From Geobacteraceae bacterium (lineage in GTDB: Bacteria > Desulfobacterota > Desulfuromonadia > Desulfuromonadales > BM103): 64,000 nucleotides of DNA. Location: assembly GCA_024641085.1 (NCBI GenBank), contig JAHEDT010000005.1:1-64000 (forward strand). Direction: 5' to 3'. Below, one piece after another: positions 1 to 9,133 of this stretch. Both the position numbers and the translations under genes were made by a program. The number at the start of each line of letters is the position of its first letter. Position 1 is the stretch's first letter. Under the pieces are notes generated by a model. It was not told the DNA's origin and searched no databases. It was given only the letters and a program-made list of their open reading frames with translations.

Positions 1-22
1 ACAAGCAAAGGGGAAAGTCATA

Positions 23-54
23 AGGGCAACAGATTGGCCATCTGTTGCCCTCTT
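23..54. terminator. hairpin, probable terminator
   Basis: A perfect 12-bp stem (23-34 with 40-51) closes a 5-nt loop. On the plus strand it is followed by CTTATT, a weak U-tract, so it could end a plus-strand gene to the left of the window. It could also end the minus-strand operon whose last stop codon is at 313. The stretch 55-312 between it and that gene shows nothing else. Confidence 0.5.
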
Positions 55-312
55 ATTGATCCGCGCTACCCAATTTGAGGCGGTGTTTCACCGTTAGAAT
101 CTAATGGCAATGGAAGTCTGAAAATCCAATGGATTCAATGGTGCCATTTCAAGGGGGGCCTTCATTGAATGTTGAACCATGGAACAGTGGTGAACTTTAT
201 CATCAGCCTGAAAGGGAGCCACTAGCTCCCTATTTGCGTGGCAACCAAGCCGGCCGGTTACGGCCTGCCTGGAAGAGCCTTTATGCATCTCGTCGTGACC
301 CCGGAGCGAAGC

Positions 313-2226
313 TTATTTAAACAGCCTGTCGATCAGCTCACGGTATTTTTTCTCGATCACATGGCGACGTTTCTTGAACGTGTTGGTCAACTCCTCGCCC
401 ACGGTGAATTCATGCTTGAGGAAATGAATCTTCTGCAGCTTTTCGTACGGTTTGAAGCCCGCCTTGGCGTGTAGCAGACGGTTGATTTCATTTTTGATCC
501 GGTCTCGCAGGGCGTGATCTTCGTGCATGTCGTTGCCGTGCTCGTCTGAATGGCCGAAGCGTTCCGTGACAAAATCCTTCAACTTGTCCCAGTCCGGAAC
601 GATCAGTGCCGCCAGACCCTTGCGGTCCTGGCCGACCAGGACCGCATCGGTGACGAAAGGCAGCTGACCGATGGCGCCCTCGATACGTGACGGGTCGATA
701 TTTTCACCGCTGGCCAGGACGATGATCTCCTTGGAGCGTCCGGTCAGCACCAGCTCACCGCTGAGCGTCAGCTTGCCGAGGTCGCCGGTGTGGAAAAAAC
801 CGTCGGCGGTGAAGGCCTTGCGGTTTTCCTCGTCGTTATCGTAGTAGCCATCGAAGACTTGCGGTCCCCGAACCTCCACATCCCCCTCGCTTCCAGGGGC
901 AACGACGTTGCCGTCGTTGTCGACGACACGGACTTCCGTCATGACAATCGGTGGCCCCAGGGTGCCGAACATTTCACTGTTGAAGCCACGCCCGGCGATC
1001 GCCGGAGCGCATTCAGTCATCCCGTAGGCATTGGCGATCCGGATGCCGATGGCGTCGAGCCAGCTTTCCAGGTAGGCCGGGAGGGTTCCTCCGCCGCTGA
1101 CGGCGATGCGCAGCCGGCCGCCGAATTTTTGCTGCAGCGGGGCCAGCTTTTTTTTCGCCAGCAGATAGGGGAGCGCCAGGATTGCAACTTGGCTCAGCGC
1201 GCACAGTGTCTGGCCTAAACGGGATAGCAGGGTCGTCCGGGAGAACTGGGGCAGGTGCCCCCGCAGCTGTCGTCTCGCCCGCCGGAAACGAATCGAGATC
1301 TTGACCAGCAGGTTGAATATCCCGAACGCGCGGCCGCCGCGCTCCATGATCGCTGCCACCACCTTGCTGTAGAGTGATTCCCAGAGTCGCGGCACTGTTG
1401 CCACCAGGGTCGGGCGATACGTCTCCAGATCTCCGGCAAAGGTCTTCAGCGAGGAGTAGACGATGCAGCTGCCGCAGGTCAGGGCGAGAAGCTCCAGGGT
1501 GCGTTCGTAGATATGCCAGCTGGGCAGGATCGACAACCACAGGTCCTGCTCGGTGATGGAGATGATCGGCGGCAGCATCTCGGTATTGTAGAGAATGTTG
1601 CGGTGGTTGAGCATCACCCCCTTGGGGGTGCCTGTGGTTCCTGAAGTGTAGATGATGGTGACGAGATCTCTTTGGCTGATTGCCGCAACCATGTGATCGA
1701 AGCGCTCGAAATCATGGTCGCTGAGCGTTCGGTCGTCGAGGATATCGTTGTAGGCGTAGATCCGGCTGAACAGGGTATGCTTGTCGGTGCCCTCGATGAT
1801 GAAAATCGATTTGAGTTCCTTGTGGGTGCTGATCATCTCCTGGTGACGAACCAGCAGGGCATCGGTCTCGACCACCAGGAAAGTGCAATTGGCATGGTTG
1901 AGGATGTACTCGAGTTCCAGGGTCGGTGTTTCGCTGCCGCGCGGGACGCTGACGGCGCCGAGGGCCATGAGGGCCAGGTCGGTGACGATCCAGGCGTAGC
2001 GGTTGTCGGAGAGCAGCAGAACCTTGCTGCCCCGCCTGACCTTGCGCTCTTCGAACGCTCTGGCCAGAAGGATCACGTCTTCGCGCAGCTTGTGGTAATC
2101 AACGGTCAGTTCCTGTTTGCCGACCCGGTAGACAAAGGCCGGCCGGTCGGAAAACTTACTGCAGATCGCCATGATGGCGGCGATTACCGATGTGGAATGC
2201 GGCTGCCAGTTGGAAGGATCTGCCAT
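313..2226 (-). CDS. long-chain fatty acid--CoA ligase (AMP-forming)
   Basis: Activates a carboxylic acid, probably long-chain fatty acid, to its acyl-CoA via an acyl-adenylate. The 637 residues hold the adenylate-forming P-loop IIYTSGTTGTPKG (191-203), the NAYGMTE adenine-site motif, and TGDLG and TGRSKE of the hinge and C-terminal domain. A C-terminal TNTFKKRR stands where the catalytic lysine motif lies in the family. The length matches the FadD15/LACS-like subgroup with an inserted helical segment. The start has AAAGGAG 7 nt upstream. It is the last gene of the operon that begins with the DUF1302 barrel, 36 nt after the RND gene, which suggests it activates the acyl compound that system moves. 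Substrate chain length cannot be told from sequence. Confidence 0.9.
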   Translation of the reverse strand: MADPSNWQPHSTSVIAAIMAICSKFSDRPAFVYRVGKQELTVDYHKLREDVILLARAFEERKVRRGSKVLLLSDNRYAWIVTDLALMALGAVSVPRGSETPTLELEYILNHANCTFLVVETDALLVRHQEMISTHKELKSIFIIEGTDKHTLFSRIYAYNDILDDRTLSDHDFERFDHMVAAISQRDLVTIIYTSGTTGTPKGVMLNHRNILYNTEMLPPIISITEQDLWLSILPSWHIYERTLELLALTCGSCIVYSSLKTFAGDLETYRPTLVATVPRLWESLYSKVVAAIMERGGRAFGIFNLLVKISIRFRRARRQLRGHLPQFSRTTLLSRLGQTLCALSQVAILALPYLLAKKKLAPLQQKFGGRLRIAVSGGGTLPAYLESWLDAIGIRIANAYGMTECAPAIAGRGFNSEMFGTLGPPIVMTEVRVVDNDGNVVAPGSEGDVEVRGPQVFDGYYDNDEENRKAFTADGFFHTGDLGKLTLSGELVLTGRSKEIIVLASGENIDPSRIEGAIGQLPFVTDAVLVGQDRKGLAALIVPDWDKLKDFVTERFGHSDEHGNDMHEDHALRDRIKNEINRLLHAKAGFKPYEKLQKIHFLKHEFTVGEELTNTFKKRRHVIEKKYRELIDRLFK

Positions 2227-2262
2227 CCGAGGCTCCTTTGTACGATCGATCCTGGGTAAGAG

Positions 2263-4581
2263 CTAGCCGTGCTTCCTGATTCTGAGCAGCCAGCTCGCCA
2301 GTGCCGGCAGCAGGAGCAGGGCGCCGAGCATGTTGAGCAGGAACATGAAGGTCAGCAGAATGCCCATGTCCGCCTGGAACTGCAGCGGTGAGAAGATCCA
2401 GGTCGCGGTTCCGATGGCCAGGGTGACACCAGTGACCAGGACGCCGCTGCCCGTGACCTTGAGCGTTTCGTGGTACGCCTGGTAAATCGTCATTCCTTCT
2501 TCAAGGTGTGACTTGAAGCGGCTGTAGATGTAGATGCCGTAATCGACCCCGATGCCGACGCCGAGAGCAACGACCGGCAGGGTCGAGACCTTGAGCCCGA
2601 TCTCGAGTTCGGTCATCAGGGCGTAGGCCAGCAGCGAAACCAGCCCCAGCGGCAGAATGATGGCCAGGGTTGCCCTCACCGAGCGGTAGGTCAGCAGGCA
2701 GAGGATGATGATAATCGAGAACACGTAGATCAGGATCGGGAACTGGGCCGCGGAAACCTCCTCATTGGTGGCGGCCATGACGCCGACATTGCCCGTCGCC
2801 AGGCGGAACCTGACCTGTTCCGTGCCGTTGTCGGTCTGGTAGGCCTTGATCGTATTGACCACGTGGGCAATGGTCTCCGCCTTATGATCGGTGGTGAAGA
2901 TCATCACCGGCATGGTCGAGCAGTTGGCGTTGAGCAGGCCGCTGCTGGTCGGGATGTACTGCACCGACTCGACCAGCACCTGGCGGTCGCGCGGCAGCAC
3001 CCGCCATTTGAGGGCCCCTTCGCTCCAGCCGGAATTGATGATCTTGGCAATGCCGGGCAGGGCAATCACCGATTGGACGCCCTCCGTGTTTGACAATTGC
3101 CAGGCGAAGCGGTCGATATTCTCCATGATGTCGTACTCGATACAGCCGTCGGGCACCGTTTCGACGATCACGTTGAGAATGTCGACGCCTATGGAAAAGT
3201 GCTCGGTGATCGCACTGCTGTCGAGATTGTAGCGCGAGGATGGCCGCAGTTCGGGAACCCCCTGGTGCAGGTCGCCGATCTTGATCTGGCTGCCGCGCAT
3301 GGCGCCGAAAACCAGCAGGGCCATGGCCAGCACGATGAGCGCGGCTGCCGGCCAGGGTTTGGCAATCCGCGACACCTGCATCCAGAAATGGTCCATCCGT
3401 TCGATGCTGTTGCGCAGGCGTTGGCGATAATCACTGGGGAAGCCGATATAGGAGAGCACGATCGGCAAAAGCACCAGGTTGGTGAAGATGATGGTGGCCA
3501 CGCCGAGGCTGGCAGTGATCGCCATCTGCTGGATGACCTCGATATGGATCAGCATGATGGTGATGAAGCCGACCGTGTCGGAGATCAGCGCCACGCCGCC
3601 GGGCACCAGCAGCCTGCGGAAGCTGCTGCGTGCCGCGGTGAGCGGATCGTCGCCATCAAAGACGGCGGCCCGGTTGGCCGTGATCATCTGCACGCCGTGG
3701 CTGATGGCGATGGCGAAGATCAGAAACGGCACCAGGATCCCCATCGGGTCGATCCCGAAGCCGAGGTAGGTCAGCAGTCCGAGCTGCCAGACCACGGCAA
3801 TCAGTGAGCAGCACAGCGCCATGGCCGTCACTCGGTGCGAGCGGGTGAAGAGGTAGACCAGCCCGCCGCTGACGAAGAAGGTGATCAAGAAGAACAGCCC
3901 AACCCGCTTGGCGCCGTCGGCGATGTCTGAAATCACCTTGGCGTAGCCGATGATATCGACTTCGATCCGATCGTTCTCGAACTTCTTGCGCAGCGACTCG
4001 AGCTGGTGACCGACCTCTATGATGTCGATTTTCTGTCCGGTTTGCGGGTCGGCCTCGATCAATTCGGCACTGATGATTGCCGCCGAGAAATCGTTGGCAA
4101 CCAGGCGGCCGACGATCCCGGACTTGAGGATGTTTTTGCGGACCGTCTCGAGTCCCTCGTCCGTCGGCTGGAAATCCGCCGGCACCACGTTGCCGCCGGA
4201 GATGCCGTCTTCAACGACCTCGGTAAAGCGAACGTTCGGCGTGAACAGTGAGCTGACCCGGCTGCGATCGATCCCGGAGATGAAGAACACCTCGTCAGTC
4301 GCATGGCGCAGGGCGTTGAAAAATTCGGGGGTGAACATGTTGCCGTCACGGGCGCGCAGCGCGACCAGCACCCGCTCGGCGCCGCCGAACTCACTGCGGT
4401 ACTCCATGAAGGTCTGCATGTATTCATGCTGCAACGGCAGGTGCTTGGAGAAGCCGGCATCGATGTGCAGCTTGGTGAGGCCGTAGGACATGATCACCGT
4501 GATGATCAGAAACAGAGCGACAATCAGCGGGCGCGCACCGAAGATGAAATTCTCGACCCGGTCGAGGAGTTGCGAAATCAT
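2263..4581 (-). CDS. RND/MMPL superfamily exporter
   Basis: Inner-membrane RND-type permease of 772 residues with the duplicated plan of the family: one N-terminal helix, a periplasmic loop (about 40-215), a block of five or six helices, then the same again. The second half has the typical GVGIGVDYGIYIYSRF helix; the equivalent in the first half is degenerate (FLIFAIAISHGVQM). Relatives (MMPL, HpnN) move lipids, hopanoids or other hydrophobic molecules rather than metals. The start codon overlaps the stop of the beta-propeller gene (ATGA, 4578-4581), so the two are translationally coupled. No membrane-fusion protein or TolC gene is nearby; the DUF1302 barrel and DUF1329 protein presumably complete the path. 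Direction of transport is unknown. Confidence 0.88.
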   Translation of the reverse strand: MISQLLDRVENFIFGARPLIVALFLIITVIMSYGLTKLHIDAGFSKHLPLQHEYMQTFMEYRSEFGGAERVLVALRARDGNMFTPEFFNALRHATDEVFFISGIDRSRVSSLFTPNVRFTEVVEDGISGGNVVPADFQPTDEGLETVRKNILKSGIVGRLVANDFSAAIISAELIEADPQTGQKIDIIEVGHQLESLRKKFENDRIEVDIIGYAKVISDIADGAKRVGLFFLITFFVSGGLVYLFTRSHRVTAMALCCSLIAVVWQLGLLTYLGFGIDPMGILVPFLIFAIAISHGVQMITANRAAVFDGDDPLTAARSSFRRLLVPGGVALISDTVGFITIMLIHIEVIQQMAITASLGVATIIFTNLVLLPIVLSYIGFPSDYRQRLRNSIERMDHFWMQVSRIAKPWPAAALIVLAMALLVFGAMRGSQIKIGDLHQGVPELRPSSRYNLDSSAITEHFSIGVDILNVIVETVPDGCIEYDIMENIDRFAWQLSNTEGVQSVIALPGIAKIINSGWSEGALKWRVLPRDRQVLVESVQYIPTSSGLLNANCSTMPVMIFTTDHKAETIAHVVNTIKAYQTDNGTEQVRFRLATGNVGVMAATNEEVSAAQFPILIYVFSIIIILCLLTYRSVRATLAIILPLGLVSLLAYALMTELEIGLKVSTLPVVALGVGIGVDYGIYIYSRFKSHLEEGMTIYQAYHETLKVTGSGVLVTGVTLAIGTATWIFSPLQFQADMGILLTFMFLLNMLGALLLLPALASWLLRIRKHG

Positions 4582-5663
4582 TGGGCCGCCCCCTTCCCTT
4601 TGCCGGGCAGGGCCAGGTGTCTGATGCCCTTTTCGCCGATCAGGACCAGAGTGCCGTCGCCGGCCTGCAAAATCTTGGAAATCCCGGCCCGGTCCGCCTG
4701 GGGCATGAGCTGGAAGCTCAGGCCGTGATCGTCGCTGAGCAGCAGAGCCCCGGCCAGACCTGCCAGAGCGATGCGCCCGTCGGCGAGCAGTATGCCGTCA
4801 TTGAGCGTTGCCTGGGTGCCGGTCTCGACAGCTGTCCAGGTCCTGCCGGCATTGTCCGTGCGAAACAGGTGCCCGCGCAGGCCGAAAGCCAGGACGGTGT
4901 CCTGGGCAAGGGGGAGGACTCCGTAAAAAGAGCCCTCATAGGGGGACGGCAGGCTGAGCCAGGAGCGGCCGCCATCGTCTGAGCGGTACAGGTTGCCGGC
5001 TTCGGCAGAAATGACGAGGAGCCCTGTGGCTGTCGCGCTCACTTGGTTGAGGTGGAAGTCGATGCCCCAGGGTTCATCCGCCGATGGGTTCTCACCGCCA
5101 CCGTCTGTATTTGTTGCGTCAGCCGCAAGAGGTGCGGGGGCGAAATCGAGGGGCTGCCAGCTTGCACCACCGTCCTCGGTCTCCAGGAAGAGACCGTAGG
5201 CGCCGACGGCGTAGCCGTGCTGCCGGTCCATGAACCACAGATCGAGAATCGCTTGCTCGTGTTGCGGGTCGCTGTAGACCATCTGCCAGTGCCTGCCGCC
5301 GTCGGCGGTCTGCAGGATGACGCCATCGTGGCCCGCCGCCCAGCCGTTGGTCGGGTCGATGAAAAACACGCTGGTCAACGTGGTGCGTGTCGGGACCGGC
5401 TGCTGCTGCCAGGAGACGCCCTGGTCTTCGGAGATCAGGATATGGCCGCGCTCACCGACCACCACGATCCGGCTGCCGACGACCTGGCCGTCGAGCAGCA
5501 GCGACTTGACTGCCAGCGGCATGATCTGGCTGTCGGCGCCAAGGGCCATGCCGGACCCGACTTGAAGAAGCAAGGCCAGAAGAATCAGCCCCGAACATAG
5601 GATCCTTCTAAGGGGTAAATGCAGAAAAGAGTGGAAAAGGTCGTGCACGTAAAATCCATTCAA
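4578..5663 (-). CDS. YCF48-like Asp-box beta-propeller, exported
   Basis: Exported protein of about 361 residues built from six Asp-box turns (S/T-x-D-x-G-x-x-W): SEDQGVSW 78-85, TADGGRHW 119-126, TEDGGASW 162-169, SDDGGRSW 228-235, TDNAGRTW 269-276 and SDDHGLSF 310-317. The spacing is that of a six- or seven-bladed propeller of the YCF48/HCF136 type. A basic stretch and hydrophobic core at about 19-40 form a signal peptide. The start is doubtful: in this frame there are only a TTG (5663) and a GTG (5648) ahead of the signal, neither with a clear Shine-Dalgarno sequence, and the first in-frame ATG lies after the signal. A strong hairpin sits just upstream. In its operon the propeller is probably a periplasmic scaffold for the RND pump, to which it is coupled by ATGA. 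Confidence 0.82.
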   Translation of the reverse strand: MNGFYVHDLFHSFLHLPLRRILCSGLILLALLLQVGSGMALGADSQIMPLAVKSLLLDGQVVGSRIVVVGERGHILISEDQGVSWQQQPVPTRTTLTSVFFIDPTNGWAAGHDGVILQTADGGRHWQMVYSDPQHEQAILDLWFMDRQHGYAVGAYGLFLETEDGGASWQPLDFAPAPLAADATNTDGGGENPSADEPWGIDFHLNQVSATATGLLVISAEAGNLYRSDDGGRSWLSLPSPYEGSFYGVLPLAQDTVLAFGLRGHLFRTDNAGRTWTAVETGTQATLNDGILLADGRIALAGLAGALLLSDDHGLSFQLMPQADRAGISKILQAGDGTLVLIGEKGIRHLALPGKGKGAAQ

Positions 5664-5667
5664 GGCA

Positions 5668-5695
5668 AAACGGCCGGGCCATGGCCCGGCCGTTT
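5668..5695 (-). terminator. strong hairpin inside the operon
   Basis: A near-perfect GC stem (about 12-13 bp, 5668-5680 with 5683-5695) lies between the DUF1329 stop and the propeller start. Read on the minus strand it is followed by TTTTGCCTT. It has the form of an intrinsic terminator with a short U-tract, so it may cut expression of the three downstream genes relative to the two upstream, or protect a processed 3' end. Confidence 0.6.
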
Positions 5696-5714
5696 CGGTT
5701 AACGTTGCTTGCGA

Positions 5715-7076
5715 TTAGCGTTTTCCTGAACGACGCAGGTCGGCAGGGGTGAACTCTGTGGCGTCGAACTTCACGTCAAAATTATACTCGGGGTGCTCGT
5801 TGTGGAGGTTGATCGCAATGTAACGGCCCGATTGCAGGTCGTAGTGAACCTCAACGGATGACCAGAAGGTCGGGACCTCGTAGTAGTTGATGCAATGCCC
5901 CTCGGAGACCCGCCAGAGCTGGTCGCGACTGTCATACTGGTCCATGGCGAGGATCTGCCAGGAGTCCTCGTCGATATAGAAGGTGCGCTTCTTGTAGATG
6001 TGGCGCATGCCTTCCTTGAGGTTCGCTTCCACAACCCAGACCCGGTGCAGTTCGTAGCGCAGGTAGTCGGGGTTGAGGTGCAGCGGGGTCAGGATGTCCT
6101 TGTACTTGAGCTTGTCGCTGGCCAACAGGTAGCTGTTGTATGGGACGTAAATCTCCTTCTTGCCGACCAGTTTCCAGTCATAACGCTCGGGGCTGCCATT
6201 GTACATGTCGACCGTATCGCTGGTGGTCAGGCCGTCGCCGCCTTCTTTGGGGTTGTCGAAAGCGACGTTCGGTGCGCGGCGGACGCGGCGCTGACCTGGG
6301 TTGTAGAGCCAGGCCCGGCGGTTTTCCTTATTCTGGTCGAGGGTTTCGTGGACCAGCAGGATACGGCCGGCGACGCGGGCCGGGGCGAAGATCTCCTGCT
6401 TGAACATGGCGATGACATTCTCGAGCTTCTCTTCGGTCATTCCCTCCTGGCTGTAGAGGAAGTCGCCCTTTTCGTTGAATTCGACCATGGTGTAATCACC
6501 GGTGCGGGTCAATGGAGCGAGACCGAAATTACGGTCGAAAGCGTTGCCGCGCCAACGCAGAATGTGATTCCAGATCGCCTCGAGGCCGTTCTGCGGGATC
6601 GGGAAGGGAATGCCGTTGATCGCTCCGGTCACACCGTTGCCGCCCTCGGCCAGCTTGGCGGTCACCGCCACGGCCTTGGTGGCATCGTAGATGCGTTGCG
6701 GCGCCGAGGCGCTGCGATGGGTCGGGTAGACGTTCATCTTGTACGACGGGTAGGCCTTGAGCATGGCCTGCTGGCCAACCGTCAGCTTGTCGGCGTACTG
6801 TGCCATGTTACCGGCCGTCACGGTAAAGAGCGCCTTGTCGGCGGCGTAGGGGTCGGGATGGTGCATCCCCTTCTGGTAGCCGGCCGGCGGGGTCGTAATG
6901 CCGCCGTCCCAGGCCGGGATGGTGCCTGCGGTGTTCCCGGCTTTTTCCCCGCCCATGGGAGTGAGGTCTTTGCCGAGATGTGCGGCCTGGTCGGCCGAGA
7001 TGGCCGCGAAGCCAGGAACGGCCATGAACAGACCGGCCAACAGCAGGATGGTTATCTTGATCGTCATGTTTTTCAT
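5715..7076 (-). CDS. DUF1329 protein (LolA-like, periplasmic)
   Basis: 453-residue exported protein with a clean signal peptide (about 1-25, cut near GFAA-IS). It matches the DUF1329 family along its length: the WDGGI segment near the mature N-terminus, repeated aromatic-rich strands and a C-terminal region around residues 360-440. DUF1329 is grouped with the LolA/LolB lipoprotein-carrier fold, an open beta-barrel that binds acyl chains. It almost always sits beside DUF1302 and RND genes, as here. The start has GGAGGGAGAAGA directly upstream; a second in-frame ATG lies 9 nt on. Likely role: carry a hydrophobic molecule between inner membrane and the DUF1302 barrel. That role is inference from fold and neighbours. 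Confidence 0.85.
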   Translation of the reverse strand: MKNMTIKITILLLAGLFMAVPGFAAISADQAAHLGKDLTPMGGEKAGNTAGTIPAWDGGITTPPAGYQKGMHHPDPYAADKALFTVTAGNMAQYADKLTVGQQAMLKAYPSYKMNVYPTHRSASAPQRIYDATKAVAVTAKLAEGGNGVTGAINGIPFPIPQNGLEAIWNHILRWRGNAFDRNFGLAPLTRTGDYTMVEFNEKGDFLYSQEGMTEEKLENVIAMFKQEIFAPARVAGRILLVHETLDQNKENRRAWLYNPGQRRVRRAPNVAFDNPKEGGDGLTTSDTVDMYNGSPERYDWKLVGKKEIYVPYNSYLLASDKLKYKDILTPLHLNPDYLRYELHRVWVVEANLKEGMRHIYKKRTFYIDEDSWQILAMDQYDSRDQLWRVSEGHCINYYEVPTFWSSVEVHYDLQSGRYIAINLHNEHPEYNFDVKFDATEFTPADLRRSGKR

Positions 7077-7096
7077 TCTTCTCCCTCCTTAAAGGA

Positions 7097-9133
7097 TTAG
7101 AAGGAATACTTGATATTGAAGGCCACGAAATCCCGGTCGTTGACCAGGTTGTAGCGGCCGGCGCCGAAGAAGTCGGTATAGCTCAGGTCCGCAGACCAGG
7201 TGCTCTGATAGTCGGCGCCGAGGCCGAAGGTGATCGCCTTGCGGCCTTCGATGAAGTTGCCGCCCGGTCCCGGCGTGTTGCCGTTGACATCGTGTGCCCA
7301 GGCGATCCGTGGCGAAAGCGTCACCGAACCGACTGCGTTATTAAAATCGAGCTTGGCGACGGCGCGGTAACCCCAGGAGTCGGCGTCGGCAAACGCGTCG
7401 GATGGTTCGGCCTTCTTGCCTGCGTGCACGCCTCCCGGATCTGCCTGCGCGTCATTGCCCGAGGTGTAGGTTCCGGGCCCTTCGAGGCGCAAGTCGCTCT
7501 TGCTGGGCATGCTGTGCACATGAGTAAAGCCGGCTTCGCCAAGCAGGACGAACTGGTCGGCGCCAAACGTCGGCCCGAACAGCTTGGTCATGGTCAACTG
7601 GACCTGGGAGACATCTTTCTCAACGTAGCCGGGGATGTAGGTCGAAAGGCCTTCGGGTGTCCCCTTGGTGATCTGGTTGTCCAAAAACGCCGGGCTGATC
7701 GGCCCCAGGGGGCTCAGGGCGGCAATCAGCAGTTCGACGTCGTCGATTTGCAGCGGGGCATCCTTGTGAAAGGAGTACTCGCCCTGTAGAGAGGCGCCGA
7801 TGCTGTCCAGGGCCGTGTTGAAACTGACCCCGAACACCTTGATGTCCTCGGGGTACTCAACCTTGTACTGTGCCGTCTGGGCATACTCGTTGACTACATA
7901 AGCACTTGGCAACCCAGCTGGGGCGCCTACGTAAAGTGCTGCCGTTGCGGCGTTGGCTGCGCCGGTTGTGATCCCCGCGGCCTCGGCCGGTTGCAGGGTC
8001 CCCCCTAATGCTGCTGATGTATTTAAAGCCGCGGTTGTCCCTGCTGCTATGCTATCAGCAACGCTAACGCCGCCTTGAAGAGCTTGAAGTGTAGTGGCTG
8101 AACCTACCGCACTTGCAAAGCCGTTGGGCGTCCCGGTGACCCCGCTGATGACCGGCACCCGGCTGTGATAATTGATATAATAGAAGCCGAATTCGGTATT
8201 GTTCAGGCCGGGGGCATAAGCGCGGACCGCCAAGCCATATTGACCGCTATCTGAGGGGGTTTCGGTGGAACCGCGGGGCACCATCATGAAGCGATTGTCC
8301 GTGACTTCGGTGGGGATGATCAATCCTTGCCAACTGGTGCCGAGGTCCGACCAGTCGCCGAAGCCAAGCATGACCCGGTCGCCATCTTTGCCGGGGAAGT
8401 CCTGAGTGCTCCAGTAATAGCCGGTGGGGTCGATTTCCACCTGCTCCCAGTCGTACTGGTAAAAACCCTCCAGGGTCAGGTTTTCATTGGGGCTGAGCGA
8501 GGCTGACACCAGGCCGATCGGGGTGAGTGCTTCTTTCAACTCGGCGCCGGGAACGCGCAGCTTACTTAGATCGGCCGGGTTGATGATGTTGATGCCGTTG
8601 GTGATAAAGGTACTCTCCCCCCAGCTCAGGACCTGGTCGCCGGCCCGAATCTGACCCGGCATGTCGCCGGCCTGGAAGTTCCACCAGAGGTAGGCATCGA
8701 GCAGGGCGGCGTCTTTGCCAACCATGTCGAGAGCACCGTCACCCAGGTCGGTGCGTTCGCGGTCGTTGTCCTCGTTCTCGAAATCGTAGAAGGCCGAACC
8801 GCGCAGGAACAGGCCGACGTCTTTATACTCGAGGGCCAGCTCACTGGTGATCTTGACGGTGTTGCTGAACAACTTGCCATCATCGTAGTTGAGATTGCCG
8901 TCATCGCCGTTGAGCGAATAGGCTTTGCCACCGTTGGCGAGGCCGATGATGTCGTTATCGCGGTCCGCCACCCGCCAGCTCAAGCCATAGGAGAGGGTGC
9001 TGTCGAGACTCGCCTGCACCTCGCCGAGACTGAACTGAAAAGCCTCCGCTGGAGTTCCCCAAAGCATGGCCAGCAGGACGGGCATAAGGATGCCCAGCCG
9101 GCCGTAACTCTTTGACCCATACCAATTCATCAT
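7097..9133 (-). CDS. DUF1302 outer-membrane beta-barrel
   Basis: 678-residue outer-membrane protein. A signal peptide covers about residues 1-31 (hydrophobic core 15-28). The chain ends in the aromatic motif FNIKYSF expected for BamA-dependent barrel insertion and has many alternating amphipathic strands. Family features include LSYGLSWRVADRD near the mature start and LSWGESTFITNGINIINP around 170. Residues about 335-415 form an Ala/Thr/Gly-rich low-complexity insert, probably an extracellular loop or plug. A near-ideal Shine-Dalgarno sequence (GGAGGTGAC) precedes two consecutive ATGs (9133 and 9130); the second has the better spacing. First gene of the operon with DUF1329, propeller, RND pump and acyl-CoA ligase. 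Substrate unknown. Confidence 0.87.
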   Translation of the reverse strand: MMNWYGSKSYGRLGILMPVLLAMLWGTPAEAFQFSLGEVQASLDSTLSYGLSWRVADRDNDIIGLANGGKAYSLNGDDGNLNYDDGKLFSNTVKITSELALEYKDVGLFLRGSAFYDFENEDNDRERTDLGDGALDMVGKDAALLDAYLWWNFQAGDMPGQIRAGDQVLSWGESTFITNGINIINPADLSKLRVPGAELKEALTPIGLVSASLSPNENLTLEGFYQYDWEQVEIDPTGYYWSTQDFPGKDGDRVMLGFGDWSDLGTSWQGLIIPTEVTDNRFMMVPRGSTETPSDSGQYGLAVRAYAPGLNNTEFGFYYINYHSRVPVISGVTGTPNGFASAVGSATTLQALQGGVSVADSIAAGTTAALNTSAALGGTLQPAEAAGITTGAANAATAALYVGAPAGLPSAYVVNEYAQTAQYKVEYPEDIKVFGVSFNTALDSIGASLQGEYSFHKDAPLQIDDVELLIAALSPLGPISPAFLDNQITKGTPEGLSTYIPGYVEKDVSQVQLTMTKLFGPTFGADQFVLLGEAGFTHVHSMPSKSDLRLEGPGTYTSGNDAQADPGGVHAGKKAEPSDAFADADSWGYRAVAKLDFNNAVGSVTLSPRIAWAHDVNGNTPGPGGNFIEGRKAITFGLGADYQSTWSADLSYTDFFGAGRYNLVNDRDFVAFNIKYSF

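Noticed and set aside
5895-7100. 401-codon plus-strand frame opposite DUF1329
   Set aside because: Antisense shadow of a well-supported gene, with no start signal.
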